Origin: Mesorhizobium japonicum MAFF 303099 | Lineage (GTDB): Bacteria > Pseudomonadota > Alphaproteobacteria > Rhizobiales > Rhizobiaceae | NCBI RefSeq assembly: GCF_000009625.1 | Contig: NC_002678.2 | Coordinates: forward strand, 4,248,001 to 4,312,000 | Length of the DNA stretch: 64,000 nucleotides | Direction of reading: 5' to 3' | Shown: positions 29,266-38,811 of the stretch, piece by piece | How positions within the stretch are numbered: the first letter of the stretch is position 1 | Layout of the letters: every line of letters begins with the position of its first letter | The notes under the pieces: model-generated | Database searches by the model: none | What the model saw: only the letters and a program-made list of their open reading frames with translations | What the model was told of the DNA's origin: nothing | Program-made: the position numbers and the translations under genes

Positions 29266-29736
29266 TCACCCTTTCGCCGCCGCTTCGAGCTTGGCGATGT
29301 CGATCTTGCCCATCTGCATCATCGCATTCATCGCCCGGCCGGCCTTGGCGCGGTCCGCATCCCCGAGCAGACGCGGCAGCTGTTCCGGCACGACTTGCCA
29401 GGAAACGCCGAATTTGTCCTTCAGCCAGCCACAGGGTCCTGGTTCGCCGCCATCCTCAGTGAGCCTGGTCCAGAAATGATCGACTTCTTCCTGCGTCTTG
29501 CAGTCGATCGACAGTGAAATCGCCTCGGTGAACTTGTATTGTGGTCCGCCGTTGAGCGCCAGGAACGGGACGCCGTCGAGTTCGAACGAGGCCACCAGCA
29601 CCTTGCCCTCATCAGCGTGGCCCTTGGGCCAGCGTGTCACGCTCAGCTCCTTCGAATTCTTGAAGATCGACATGTAGTGGTTCATCGCCTCTTCGGCCTG
29701 GCCGTCGAACCACAGGAAGGTGGTGATCTTCTGCAT
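29266..29736 (-). CDS. VOC/PhnB-like (glyoxalase-fold) protein
   Basis: Protein of 156 residues in the vicinal-oxygen-chelate superfamily, subgroup of PhnB-like 3-demethylubiquinone-methyltransferase homologues. It starts MQKITTFLWFDGQAEEAMNHYMSIF and carries FLALNGGPQYKFTEAISLSI and WLKDKFGVSWQVVP, the usual landmarks. Despite the database name of this group it is not a methyltransferase. It closes an operon with an SRPBCC protein and an ArsR regulator. Enzymatic role unknown. Confidence 0.88.
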   Translation of the reverse strand: MQKITTFLWFDGQAEEAMNHYMSIFKNSKELSVTRWPKGHADEGKVLVASFELDGVPFLALNGGPQYKFTEAISLSIDCKTQEEVDHFWTRLTEDGGEPGPCGWLKDKFGVSWQVVPEQLPRLLGDADRAKAGRAMNAMMQMGKIDIAKLEAAAKG

Positions 29737-29784
29737 GCGTCTCTCCTCGTTTTTATCTTTGGGGTGCTTGGGGTGAAGGAAGGG

Positions 29785-30312
29785 TCAGGCGGCGCCCTTG
29801 GCAGCGTCCTGAAGTGAAATGAGATAAGCATCGAGCTGGGCATAGCTCTCGCCCATGCCGCGGGTCATGCCGGTGCCGAGCGCGCCGTCGCGGGCCGCTT
29901 GCGAGGCGTAAAGCACCGTCTGTGTCAGCAGCGTCTTTCCGGCCTGTTCGGTGAAGACCACGGTCCCTACGGTTTCGCCACCAGTCCAGTCCTCGTCGAA
30001 CAGTTCGGTGGCGACGATCCTGGCTGGACGCACGATTTCGCGATAGGCGCCGCTCATGCCCATGCTTCGGCCATCGCGATGCTGCCAGACGTAGCGCGTG
30101 GCGCCGCCAACCCTCAGGTCGATTTCACAGATCGCCAGCCGCCAGCCATCGGGGCCGTGCAGCCAGCCCTTCAGCAGCTCGGGTATCGTCCAGCAGTCGA
30201 AAACCATCGGCCGCGACGCGTCGAAGATGCGGGTGATCTGGACCTCGCGGTCGCTGGGCGTGGTCACCGTCAGCGTAGCGACGGTCGAACCGGGCAAGGT
30301 TGTGGTGCTCAT
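29785..30312 (-). CDS. SRPBCC (AHSA1-type) domain protein
   Basis: Protein of 175 residues with the START-like fold of the AHSA1 family. It shows the typical REVQITRIFDASRPMVFDCWTIPE, GWRLAICEIDLRVGGATRYVW and a C-terminal amphipathic helix. Such proteins bind hydrophobic ligands. The start at 30312 follows GGAGGACCATC, and the upstream open frame to 30366 is rejected. It is 73 bp downstream of the ArsR gene and 48 bp ahead of the VOC gene, a trio often seen together in Rhizobiales. Confidence 0.88.
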   Translation of the reverse strand: MSTTTLPGSTVATLTVTTPSDREVQITRIFDASRPMVFDCWTIPELLKGWLHGPDGWRLAICEIDLRVGGATRYVWQHRDGRSMGMSGAYREIVRPARIVATELFDEDWTGGETVGTVVFTEQAGKTLLTQTVLYASQAARDGALGTGMTRGMGESYAQLDAYLISLQDAAKGAA

Positions 30313-30385
30313 GATGGTCCTCCTCCTATTTGCCCAAGGACGTGCGGCCGGCCGGTGATCCGACACAGGCCGCGATCTTTTTCGG

Positions 30386-30730
30386 TTATTGGTCGGTACT
30401 GTCGGGGGCTCTCTCGGCCTTCATCGCGTCGAGCAACGCGTCGAGGCGCTGGAAGTTGCCTTCCCAGATCTTGCGATATCGCTCCAGCCAGTCATTGGCC
30501 TCGGCCAGCGGTTTTGCTTCGAGCCGGCAGGGCCGGCGCTGCGCGTCGCGGCCACGTGAAATCAATCCGGCGTTTTCCAGCACCTTGAGATGCTTGGAAA
30601 TCGAGGGCTGGCTCATCGCGAAGGGCTCGGCCAGTTCCATCACGGATGCTTCGCCCTGGATGAGCCGGGCCAGGATGGCGCGGCGCGTCGGATCGGCGAG
30701 TGCGGCAAAAGTGGCGTCCAGCTGGTTCAT
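30386..30730 (-). CDS. ArsR-family transcriptional regulator
   Basis: Winged-helix repressor of 114 residues (FAALADPTRRAILARLIQGEASVMELAEPFAMSQPSISKHLKVLENAGLI). It has no cysteine pair of the metal-sensing ArsR/SmtB types, so it is probably not a metal sensor. It is the first gene of an operon with SRPBCC and VOC proteins and probably controls its own promoter through the inverted repeat just upstream. The start MNQLDATF at 30730 is chosen over an open extension to 30820 that runs through that repeat. Confidence 0.92.
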   Translation of the reverse strand: MNQLDATFAALADPTRRAILARLIQGEASVMELAEPFAMSQPSISKHLKVLENAGLISRGRDAQRRPCRLEAKPLAEANDWLERYRKIWEGNFQRLDALLDAMKAERAPDSTDQ

Positions 30731-30739
30731 CGGATTTCC

Positions 30740-30771
30740 ATAGCCAAGAAGGTATATACCCATTTGGCTAT
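30740..30771 (-). promoter_or_regulatory. Candidate ArsR operator
   Basis: Inverted repeat ATAGCCAA (30740-30747) and TTGGCTAT (30764-30771), with the small palindrome GTATATAC (30752-30759) in the middle. It starts 9 bp upstream of the ArsR start codon, where an autoregulatory site is expected. Confidence 0.6.
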
Positions 30772-30926
30772 ATACAAGCGAATGCCGCTCGTCAACAACC
30801 ATCCGGATTTCGTGGCGCATTGCAAAAATGTGGCCAGACCATACTTGCGAGTCTATAAGGCCTGCGGTCCGAATTCAGCGCCGCCACGCTCCGCATCGAG
30901 CGCAGTCAGCCAGCTAAGGAAAAGTC

Positions 30927-32771
30927 ATGCCCGCCTATCGCTCCCGCACCACCACCCATGGCCGCAACATGGCCGGCGCCCGCGGCCTGTGGCGCGCGAC
31001 CGGCATGAAGGATTCGGATTTCGGCAAGCCGATCATCGCCGTGGTCAACTCCTTCACCCAGTTCGTGCCGGGCCATGTCCACTTGAAGGACCTCGGCCAG
31101 CTGGTGGCGCGCGAGATCGAGAAGGCCGGCGGCGTCGCCAAGGAATTCAACACCATCGCGGTCGACGACGGCATCGCCATGGGCCACGACGGCATGCTCT
31201 ATTCGCTGCCGTCGCGCGAGCTGATCGCCGATTCCGTCGAGTACATGGTCAACGCCCACTGCGCCGACGCCATGGTCTGCATCTCCAATTGCGACAAGAT
31301 CACCCCCGGCATGCTGATGGCCTCGCTGCGCCTCAACATCCCGACCGTCTTCGTCTCCGGCGGGCCGATGGAAGCCGGCAAGGTGGTGCTGGCCGGCAAG
31401 ACTCAGGCGCTCGACCTGGTCGACGCCATGGTCGCGGCCGCCGACGACAAGATCTCCGACGAGGACGTCAAGGTCATCGAGCGCTCGGCTTGCCCGACCT
31501 GCGGTTCCTGCTCGGGCATGTTCACCGCCAATTCCATGAACTGCCTGACCGAGGCGCTCGGCCTGTCGTTGCCGGGCAACGGCTCGACGCTGGCCACGCA
31601 TGCCGACCGCAAGCGGCTGTTCGTCGAGGCCGGCCATCTCATCGTCGATCTGGCCCAGCGCTATTACGAGCAGGATGACGAAACGGCACTGCCGCGCAGC
31701 ATCGCCTCGAAAGGCGCCTTCGAAAACGCCATGACGCTCGACATCGCCATGGGCGGCTCGACCAACACCGTGCTGCACATCCTGGCCGCCGCACATGAGG
31801 GCGAGGTCGACTTCACCATGGAGGATATCGACCGGCTGTCGCGGCGGGTTCCAGTGCTCTGCAAGGTGGCGCCGGCCAAGTCCGACGTCCACATGGAAGA
31901 CGTCCACCGTGCCGGCGGCATCATGGCGATCCTCGGCCAGCTCGACAATGCCGGGCTGATCAACCGCGACCTGCCGACAGTGCACACATCAAGCCTCGGC
32001 GAGGCGCTTGACCATTGGGATATTTCCCGCACCTCCAGCCAGAACGTCCGCGACTTCTTCCTCGCCGCGCCCGGCGGCGTGCCGACCCAGGTCGCCTTCA
32101 GCCAGGACCGCCGCTGGGACGAGCTCGATCTCGATCGTGAAAAGGGTGTCATCCGTTCGGCGGAAACGCCGTTCTCGAAAGATGGCGGTCTTGCCGTGCT
32201 GAAAGGCAATCTGGCGCTCGACGGCTGCATCGTGAAGACGGCCGGTGTCGATGAGTCGATCCTGAAATTCACCGGCCCGGCGCGGGTGTTCGAAAGCCAG
32301 GACGCTTCGGTCAAGGCAATCCTCTCCAACGAGATCAAGGCCGGCGACGTCGTTGTCATCCGCTATGAGGGCCCGCGCGGCGGCCCCGGCATGCAGGAAA
32401 TGCTCTACCCGACCAGCTATCTGAAGTCGAAGGGCCTGGGCAAGGCCTGCGCGCTGGTCACCGATGGCCGCTTCTCCGGCGGCACGTCGGGCCTGTCGAT
32501 CGGCCATGCGTCGCCGGAAGCCGCCGAAGGCGGCACGATCGGGCTGGTCCAAGAGGGCGACACGATCGAGATCGATATCCCCAACCGCACCATCCGCCTC
32601 GCTGTCAGCGACGCCGAACTCGACAGCCGCCGGGCGGCGATGGAAGCCAAGGGCGCCCTGGCCTGGAAGCCCGAGGAAAAGCGCAAGCGCAAGGTGACGA
32701 CCGCGCTGCGCGCCTACGCCGCCTTCGCCACCAGCGCCGACAAGGGCGCGGTGCGGCACGTGCCGGAGTGA
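30927..32771 (+). CDS. ilvD: Dihydroxy-acid dehydratase
   Basis: Iron-sulfur dehydratase of 614 residues for the penultimate step of valine, isoleucine and pantothenate-precursor synthesis. The cluster cysteines lie in [10 protein letters not shown] (about residue 122) and [18 protein letters not shown] (about residue 195). The C-terminal [15 protein letters not shown] motif appears as [17 protein letters not shown]. Length and start ([19 protein letters not shown]) match the family. Monocistronic and followed by a palindromic repeat. Confidence 0.97.
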   Translation: MPAYRSRTTTHGRNMAGARGLWRATGMKDSDFGKPIIAVVNSFTQFVPGHVHLKDLGQLVAREIEKAGGVAKEFNTIAVDDGIAMGHDGMLYSLPSRELIADSVEYMVNAHCADAMVCISNCDKITPGMLMASLRLNIPTVFVSGGPMEAGKVVLAGKTQALDLVDAMVAAADDKISDEDVKVIERSACPTCGSCSGMFTANSMNCLTEALGLSLPGNGSTLATHADRKRLFVEAGHLIVDLAQRYYEQDDETALPRSIASKGAFENAMTLDIAMGGSTNTVLHILAAAHEGEVDFTMEDIDRLSRRVPVLCKVAPAKSDVHMEDVHRAGGIMAILGQLDNAGLINRDLPTVHTSSLGEALDHWDISRTSSQNVRDFFLAAPGGVPTQVAFSQDRRWDELDLDREKGVIRSAETPFSKDGGLAVLKGNLALDGCIVKTAGVDESILKFTGPARVFESQDASVKAILSNEIKAGDVVVIRYEGPRGGPGMQEMLYPTSYLKSKGLGKACALVTDGRFSGGTSGLSIGHASPEAAEGGTIGLVQEGDTIEIDIPNRTIRLAVSDAELDSRRAAMEAKGALAWKPEEKRKRKVTTALRAYAAFATSADKGAVRHVPE

Positions 32772-32781
32772 CGGACTTCTT

Positions 32782-32804
32782 CCTTCTCCCGCAAGGGGAG
32801 AAGG
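32782..32804. repeat. Short palindromic repeat / possible bidirectional terminator
   Basis: CCTTCTCCC and GGGAGAAGG around GCAAG, in the 44-bp gap between the convergent ilvD and ABC exporter genes. It has the same arms as the copies at 29228 and 55770. Confidence 0.7.
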
Positions 32805-32815
32805 TGGAGGCCGCA

Positions 32816-34669
32816 CTACGGCATCAGCTGATATTCATAAAGCTTCTGGTAAAGCCCGCCCTGCGTGAGCAGAGCACGATGCGGCCCGCTCTCCACCACC
32901 TTGCCGCCCTCCAGCACCACGATCGTGTCGGCCTGGTGCACGGTTGACAGGCGGTGCGCGATGACGATTGTCGTGCGTCCGTCGGTCAGCTGCTGCAGCG
33001 CGTCGCGGAACAGCGCTTCGGATTCGGCGTCGAGCGCGCTGGTCGCTTCGTCGAGCAGCAGGATTTCGGCGTTGCGCAGCATGGCGCGCGCGATCGAGAT
33101 GCGTTGGCGTTGGCCGCCTGACAAGAGGCCTCCATTCTCGCCGACATCGGTCTCGTAGCCCTTCGCCTGGGCCATGATGAAGTCATGCGCGTTGGCGGCC
33201 TTGGCGGCGGCGATCACCTCTTCATCGGTCGCGTCCTGCCGCCCAAGCCGGATGTTGTGCATGATGGTGCCGGCAAACAGGAACGTGTCCTGGCTGACAT
33301 AGGCGATCTTTTCCCTGAGCGAGGCGAGCGTGGCATGGGAAATGTCCTGGCCGTCGAGCAGGACCTTGCCGCTCTTCGGGTCGTACATGCGCATGATCAG
33401 GTTCAGGATCGTCGACTTGCCGCCGCCGGAGGGGCCGACCAGCGCCGTCATTTTGCCTGCTTCAAGGGTGAGGTCGAACCGGTCGAGCACCGGCGGCCCA
33501 TTCTGGTAGGCGAAGCTGATGGCGTCGAACCGGATCTCGCCCGGTCCGGCCCGAAGCGGCTTTGCATCGGGCTTCTCGGCCAGTGTCAGCGGCTCGTCGG
33601 CGAGCTGGAACATCATGCGCACGCCGACAATGCCGCTTTCCAGTGAGATGCGCACACGCGCCAGGCGCTTTGCCGGTTCATAGGCGAGCAGCAGCGCCGC
33701 GATGAACGCCATGATGTTACCAGGCATCTGGCCGCCCTGCAGAACCAGCAAGCCGCTGACCATGACGGCGCCGGCGATCGCCAGCCCGGCCAGCGTCTCC
33801 ATCACCGGGCTGGTCACTGCTTCCAGCGCGGCAATGTTGTTGGCCCGATCCTCGACGTCCGCCACCGCCTTGTACATGCGCTTGCGCATCAAGCTTTCGA
33901 GGTTGAAGGACTTGACCACGCGCACGCCGATAGCGGTTTCCTGCATCACCTGAACGATCTGGCCAACCGAGCGGAACTCCATGGCGGCGAAGTTGCGCAC
34001 GCGCTTCAGGATGCGGTTGACGCCATAGATGGCCACGGGCCCGGCGACGAAGCAGATCAGCGACAGCACCGGCTGCTGCCAGACCATGACACCGATCAAG
34101 GCAAGCAGGGTCACCAGGTCGCGCACATAGGAGGTGACGATCAGGTCGAGCACGTTGCGTGCCGCCTGGGCATTGTTGGTCATACGGGTGATCAGGTCTG
34201 ACGACGAGGTCGAATGGTAGAATTCGATGCCTTGCGCCAGGATGCGGTCGTAGATCTTGCGCTGCCGGTCGGCGATGATGGCATTGCCGACCCGGCTCAT
34301 GAAATAGGCCTGGACAAAATTGGCGAGGCCTTTGAGGACGAAGATCCCGGCGACGGCCGCGGCAATCATGTTGACGCGGTCGACCCGCTTGTCGATCACG
34401 AATTCATTGGTGATTTCGCGCAGGATCCAGGCGCTGGCAGCGGTCATGCCGGCCACCACCAGCATCGAAAGAATGGCCGCGCCATATCCGAACATGTGCT
34501 CCCGGAACGATTCTCTGACCAACCTTGCGACGAGTCGCTGGTTTTCCGTCGAGCGGAAGAAACGAAACAAAGGCTGATCCTTGATAGCGGACTGACGAAG
34601 GCGGCTTATAGAGGGAGTTGTCGCCGGATGGAACCATTGGCGGCTTCTGGAAAGAAACCGCTGCGTCAT
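32816..34669 (-). CDS. MsbA-like ABC exporter (fused permease and ATPase)
   Basis: Half-size ABC exporter of 617 residues. A cytoplasmic N-terminal extension of about 55 residues precedes six membrane helices (about 60-350). The nucleotide-binding domain has Walker A GPSGGGKST, signature LSGGQRQR and Walker B LLLDEATSALD followed by the H-loop His in AHRLST. The pattern is that of MsbA-type lipid/multidrug exporters and it would act as a homodimer. The substrate is unknown. Divergent from the amidohydrolase with only 53 bp between starts. Confidence 0.93.
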   Translation of the reverse strand: MTQRFLSRSRQWFHPATTPSISRLRQSAIKDQPLFRFFRSTENQRLVARLVRESFREHMFGYGAAILSMLVVAGMTAASAWILREITNEFVIDKRVDRVNMIAAAVAGIFVLKGLANFVQAYFMSRVGNAIIADRQRKIYDRILAQGIEFYHSTSSSDLITRMTNNAQAARNVLDLIVTSYVRDLVTLLALIGVMVWQQPVLSLICFVAGPVAIYGVNRILKRVRNFAAMEFRSVGQIVQVMQETAIGVRVVKSFNLESLMRKRMYKAVADVEDRANNIAALEAVTSPVMETLAGLAIAGAVMVSGLLVLQGGQMPGNIMAFIAALLLAYEPAKRLARVRISLESGIVGVRMMFQLADEPLTLAEKPDAKPLRAGPGEIRFDAISFAYQNGPPVLDRFDLTLEAGKMTALVGPSGGGKSTILNLIMRMYDPKSGKVLLDGQDISHATLASLREKIAYVSQDTFLFAGTIMHNIRLGRQDATDEEVIAAAKAANAHDFIMAQAKGYETDVGENGGLLSGGQRQRISIARAMLRNAEILLLDEATSALDAESEALFRDALQQLTDGRTTIVIAHRLSTVHQADTIVVLEGGKVVESGPHRALLTQGGLYQKLYEYQLMP

Positions 34670-34722
34670 GCTGTCTTTTGCGACACGATGGCAAAGTGAT
34701 TCTTCAGGCGAGATGACGACAG

Positions 34723-36003
34723 ATGGATTTCGACCTTATCGTTCGTGGCGGCACGCTGCCGGATGGCAGGATTGCCGATATCGGCATCAGCGGCGAGACG
34801 ATCGCCGCGATCGAGCCCAAATTGCAGGGTTCCGCCCGGACCGAGGTCAATGCCGGCGGGAATCTGGTCTCGCCACCCTTTGTCGATCCGCATTTCCATA
34901 TGGATGCCACGCTGTCCTATGGCATTCCGCGCATCAACGCCTCGGGCACGCTGCTGGAAGGCATTGCGCTATGGGGTGAGCTGAAGCCGCTTCTGACGCA
35001 TGAGGCGGTGCGCGACCGGGCGCTGGCCTATTGCGACTGGGCGGTGTCCATGGGCCTGCTCGCCATCCGCACCCATGTCGACGTCTGCGACGACAGGCTG
35101 CTGGCGGTCGAGGCCCTGCTCGACGTCAAGAAAACGATCGCGCCCTATATCGACCTGCAGCTCGTGGCCTTTCCTCAGGACGGTTTCTACCGCTCGCCGA
35201 AGGCGCGTGAAAACACCATCCGTGCGCTGGACATGGGCGTCGACATCGTCGGCGGCATTCCGCATTTCGAGCGCAGCATGGCCGACGGCACGCGCTCGGT
35301 GACCGAGCTGTGCGAGATCGCGGCAAAGCGCGGACTGATGGTCGACCTGCATTGCGACGAGACCGACGACCCGCTGTCGCGCCACATCGAGCAACTGGCC
35401 TATGAAACGCAGCGCCTGGGCCTGCAGGGCAGAGTGGCCGGCTCGCACCTCACCTCCATGCATTCGATGGACAATTACTATGTCTCGAAGCTTCTGCCGC
35501 TGATCGCCGAGGCCGGCGTTTCCGCCATCCCCAATCCGCTGATCAACATCATGCTTCAGGGTCGCCACGACACCTTCCCGAAGCGCCGCGGCCTGACCCG
35601 GGTCAAGGAGATGCTGGCGCTCGGCATCCGTGTCGGCTGGGGTCAGGATTGCGTGCTCGATCCCTGGTATTCGCTGGGCACCGCCGACATGCTCGACGTC
35701 GCCTTCATGGGCCTGCATGTCGCGCAGATGTCGAGCCCGGCCGACATGGCGCGCTGTTTCGACATGGTCACCAACGTCAATGCCGCCATCATGGGACTGG
35801 ACCATCTCGGCCTCGCCGTCGGCAAGCGCGGCAGCCTCGTCATCCTCGCCGCCGGCAATCCCATCGAGGCCCTGCGCCTGCGCGCCGAGCGCATTTGCGT
35901 CATCGCCAGGGGCAAGGTGGTGGCGGAACGGACGCGGCAGGATACGAGGCTTTCCATCCCGGGCAGGCCGCCACTGGTCAACCGCAGGCACAAAGCCACG
36001 TAG
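34723..36003 (+). CDS. Cytosine-deaminase-like metal-dependent amidohydrolase
   Basis: Amidohydrolase of 426 residues with the CodA-like layout. The metal site is formed by HFH in FVDPHFHMDATL, His in DLHCDETDD, His in GSHLTSMHSM and the Asp of GWGQDCVLDPW. These are the residues used by cytosine deaminase and isoguanine/creatinine-type deaminases. The exact substrate is not certain. No cytosine permease is adjacent, but an EamA transporter follows about 110 bp downstream. Confidence 0.9.
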   Translation: MDFDLIVRGGTLPDGRIADIGISGETIAAIEPKLQGSARTEVNAGGNLVSPPFVDPHFHMDATLSYGIPRINASGTLLEGIALWGELKPLLTHEAVRDRALAYCDWAVSMGLLAIRTHVDVCDDRLLAVEALLDVKKTIAPYIDLQLVAFPQDGFYRSPKARENTIRALDMGVDIVGGIPHFERSMADGTRSVTELCEIAAKRGLMVDLHCDETDDPLSRHIEQLAYETQRLGLQGRVAGSHLTSMHSMDNYYVSKLLPLIAEAGVSAIPNPLINIMLQGRHDTFPKRRGLTRVKEMLALGIRVGWGQDCVLDPWYSLGTADMLDVAFMGLHVAQMSSPADMARCFDMVTNVNAAIMGLDHLGLAVGKRGSLVILAAGNPIEALRLRAERICVIARGKVVAERTRQDTRLSIPGRPPLVNRRHKAT

Positions 36004-36110
36004 GCCCAGCCGATTCCCGGTCCTGGTCTCGCGATTTCCCGGATTCTTCTCGTCAAAGCCGCCGCTTGCGTCTACGACGCGACTTAAGCGAGGGAGGAAT
36101 CGGGATCGGC

Positions 36111-37034
36111 ATGACGCAACCCGTTGCGCAGAATTCCAAGATCAGGAACGTGCTTCTGGCCGGCATTCTGCTGATGCTGGCCGGCGACTTCCTGTTTGCG
36201 CTGAACGATGCGATGGGCAAGTGGCTGGTTGCCAGCTTCTCCGTCGGCCAGGTGGTGCTGATCCGCTCCATCGGCGCCTTCTTCGTGCTCGGGCCGATGA
36301 TTGCGCATCAGGGCACAGCCAAGCTGTTTCGCATGGAACGCCCCGAACTGCAGATCTTGCGTGTCGTCATGACCACGCTCGACACCGCGCTCTTCTATGC
36401 AGCGGTCGTCTATCTGCCGCTTGCCGACGTCATGAGTTTCTACATGGCGGGGCCGATCTATGTCGCGGCGCTCTCGCACCTGCTGCTCGGCGAAAAGGTC
36501 GGCTGGCGCCGCTGGGTGGCGATCCTGCTCGGCTTCTGCGGCGTGGTGATCATGCTCAAGCCTTCCTCGGCCGCCTTCTCGCTGTCGTCGAGCTTCGCGC
36601 TCGCAGGCAGCATCGCCTTTGCCTTCGCCATCATCCTCAACCGGCGGCTGCGCGGCACCAGCGACACCAATCTGGTGACATGGCAGACGATCGGCACGCT
36701 GCTGGTCGGCGGCGTGCTGACCATCGGCGCCTGGCAGACGCCCTCGGCGCTCGATTTCGGCGCCATGCTGCTGCTCGGCATCGTTTCCTGCAGCGCCCAT
36801 CTGATGATCACGCGGGCGCTCAAGCTGGCGCCGGCCTCGACCCTGGCGCCGCTGCACTACACGCTGCTCCTGTGGGCCGTGGTGTTCGGGCTGGTGTTCT
36901 TCGGCGACGTCCCCGGTCCGCGCATCCTGATAGGCTCAGGCATCATCGTTCTGGCCGGCCTGTTCATTTTCCATCGCCAGAAGGTGGTCGACACCACTGT
37001 GCCGCCCGAAAACGTGCCGAAGGGCGTGAATTAG
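36111..37034 (+). CDS. EamA/DMT-family transporter
   Basis: Inner-membrane transporter of 307 residues with ten predicted helices in two EamA repeats. The sequences LNDAMGKWLVASF near the start and LPLADVMSFYMAGPIYVAALSHLLLGEKVGWRRW in repeat one are typical. The ATG at 36111 is supported by GAGGGAGGAA upstream, while the frame open to 35649 overlaps the deaminase. Likely exports or imports a small metabolite. Unlike the EamA gene at 16866 it is intact. Confidence 0.92.
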   Translation: MTQPVAQNSKIRNVLLAGILLMLAGDFLFALNDAMGKWLVASFSVGQVVLIRSIGAFFVLGPMIAHQGTAKLFRMERPELQILRVVMTTLDTALFYAAVVYLPLADVMSFYMAGPIYVAALSHLLLGEKVGWRRWVAILLGFCGVVIMLKPSSAAFSLSSSFALAGSIAFAFAIILNRRLRGTSDTNLVTWQTIGTLLVGGVLTIGAWQTPSALDFGAMLLLGIVSCSAHLMITRALKLAPASTLAPLHYTLLLWAVVFGLVFFGDVPGPRILIGSGIIVLAGLFIFHRQKVVDTTVPPENVPKGVN

Positions 37035-37303
37035 AGCGCTTCCAGGAAAGTGTGAAACGGGCTTTCCGTCAGCGATTGCGGCCAAATAAAGCATACAGCA
37101 CGTCACACGCTGCGTTTTCGAAGCTCCGCGTTTAGCGGCCGAAGGCTATCATCTCGAATTGCTGGAGTTTCCAGCCAAAAAATCCGGTATTTACATCGAT
37201 AGTTTGCCGTGTACGTTGCCTTGAGAGCACAATACAGGATTGATTCTTGCTTGGGTGAGCCAAGGATCAACATCTCAAGAAAACTAAGATGGAGGGGGTG
37301 GTA
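37035..37303. other. AT-richer intergenic stretch before the DUF805 gene
   Basis: About 270 bases with clearly lower GC than the flanks. No gene, tRNA or repeat is recognisable. It presumably holds the DUF805 promoter. Confidence 0.5.
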
Positions 37304-37777
37304 ATGGGAAGTTTTTCCATATGGCATTGGCTGATCGTCTTGATCCTGATCGGTTTGCCGCTGGTGTTTGTTCTAAGAGCGGCGCCAGCCGGTGCGAATC
37401 GGTTTGGAGAAATGCCGGCTTCGATGAATTTTGGCGAAGCCGTTTCAAGCTTCTTCCGAAATTATGTGAATTTTTCCGGCAGGGCCAGCCGCTCGGAGTT
37501 CTGGTACTCCTACCTCTTCATTATCATTGTCGGCGTCATTCTCGTCATAGTTGATACCATTGTGAAGAATGAAATCATCTCATCGATTTGGAATCTTGCC
37601 GCCCTTCTGCCGACGCTGGCCATGACCACCCGCAGGCTGCATGACATCAACAGAAGCGGTTGGCATCAACTCCTTGCGTGGTTCATTCCCGTCGGGAGCA
37701 TTGCGCTGATCATTTGGTATTGCAAAAAGTCTGACGATACAGTGACGTTGAGCGAGATAGAGAGGGTTTTCAGGTGA
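37304..37777 (+). CDS. DUF805 membrane protein
   Basis: Membrane protein of 157 residues with an N-terminal helix and the DUF805 core (FSGRASRSEFWYSYLFIIIVG, then TTRRLHDINRSGWHQLL), containing about three further helices. Function of the family is unknown. Two ATGs are possible. The one at 37304 is preferred because GGAGGGGG sits just before it and overlaps the earlier ATG at 37289. The gene and its 270-bp upstream region are visibly less GC-rich than the surroundings, which suggests acquisition. Confidence 0.87.
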   Translation: MGSFSIWHWLIVLILIGLPLVFVLRAAPAGANRFGEMPASMNFGEAVSSFFRNYVNFSGRASRSEFWYSYLFIIIVGVILVIVDTIVKNEIISSIWNLAALLPTLAMTTRRLHDINRSGWHQLLAWFIPVGSIALIIWYCKKSDDTVTLSEIERVFR

Positions 37778-37805
37778 ACTGGAGCTGCTGTCATATGGAA
37801 TTGCG

Positions 37806-38708
37806 CTAACCCATACGCACAGCAGCCAAATGCCGTGAAAACTCCGGCGTCTCCATCAACGCCTTGCAGCGGGCGAAGCGGCCGTCCGCATAGGCGCGGA
37901 AATCGTCGACGGGATTGTCGTTGGCAAGCTGGATCAGCCCCCACAGCGTCCAGAGCAGATCGCACATGGCCTTGTAGATGACGACGCGGCCGCGCTCCGC
38001 CGGCCTCGCTTCGCCGCCGAAATAAGCGCGCATCAGCTCTTCGTCCTGGTTCGCATTGAACTTGCCTTCCACGCTGAGGTCGCCGAGATCCCAGAGCGGG
38101 TCGTTCATCCCCGAATATTCCCAGTCGACGATCCACATCCGCTCGCCCGTATCGAGGAAGTTCTCGCACAGCGGATCGCAATGGCAGGCGGCAAGCGGCA
38201 GCGGATGAGCGGCAAGCGCGGAGCGCACGCCGCCGGCCTCGCGCACCACGTCGTGATAGCCGGCAGGCAGGGTGACGTTCTTGGTCGACAGCACCTTGAG
38301 ATAGTCGTCGATCATCGCGAAAAGTTCGAAGCGGAAGGGGAACACCGCACCGGACCCGTGCAGCTTGCGGAAGGCTTCGCCGGCCCGGGCGGGACTGCCC
38401 GGTCGTGTCTTGAATTTCTCCGGCGACATGGTCTGCGCGCCCGCGATGTAGCGCGTCACCATGACCCCGGTGGCGGGATCGACATGCAGCACCTCGGGAC
38501 TGACCCCCGCCTTTGCCGCTTCGCGCGCGGCCACCGCTTCGTTGGCGCGGTTGATATATTCCTCGGTGCCTTTGCCTGGGATGCGCAGGCAGAGATCGCC
38601 GGCCCTGAAGACGAGATTGGTAAGGCCGCCGAGCCGTTCCAGCGGCCCGGTGTAGCCGGCCAGCATGGGAATGGCGGCCAGCTTCGCCCGCGCTTCGTCC
38701 GTCATCAT
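37806..38708 (-). CDS. Choline/aminoglycoside-kinase-fold phosphotransferase
   Basis: Kinase of 300 residues with the APH/choline kinase fold. The catalytic loop is CHCDPLCENFL (Asp base and Asn metal ligand) and the DxD-like metal site is in IVDWEYSGMNDPLWDLGDL. This closely resembles bacterial LicA/choline-ethanolamine kinases. The N-terminal segment LGGLTNLVFRAG replaces the glycine-rich loop. A second kinase of the same fold lies at 41891-42778. A small amino-alcohol is the likely acceptor, but this is family inference. Confidence 0.9.
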   Translation of the reverse strand: MMTDEARAKLAAIPMLAGYTGPLERLGGLTNLVFRAGDLCLRIPGKGTEEYINRANEAVAAREAAKAGVSPEVLHVDPATGVMVTRYIAGAQTMSPEKFKTRPGSPARAGEAFRKLHGSGAVFPFRFELFAMIDDYLKVLSTKNVTLPAGYHDVVREAGGVRSALAAHPLPLAACHCDPLCENFLDTGERMWIVDWEYSGMNDPLWDLGDLSVEGKFNANQDEELMRAYFGGEARPAERGRVVIYKAMCDLLWTLWGLIQLANDNPVDDFRAYADGRFARCKALMETPEFSRHLAAVRMG

Positions 38709-38811
38709 GCCCGCGCCCCCACGCCGTTATTTCTCACGGCAACGGTTCCACAATTTTCGTCGTTTGGCTATCATCGGATCAAAGGCAACTCGATCAGGCG
38801 ACACAGCAGCG

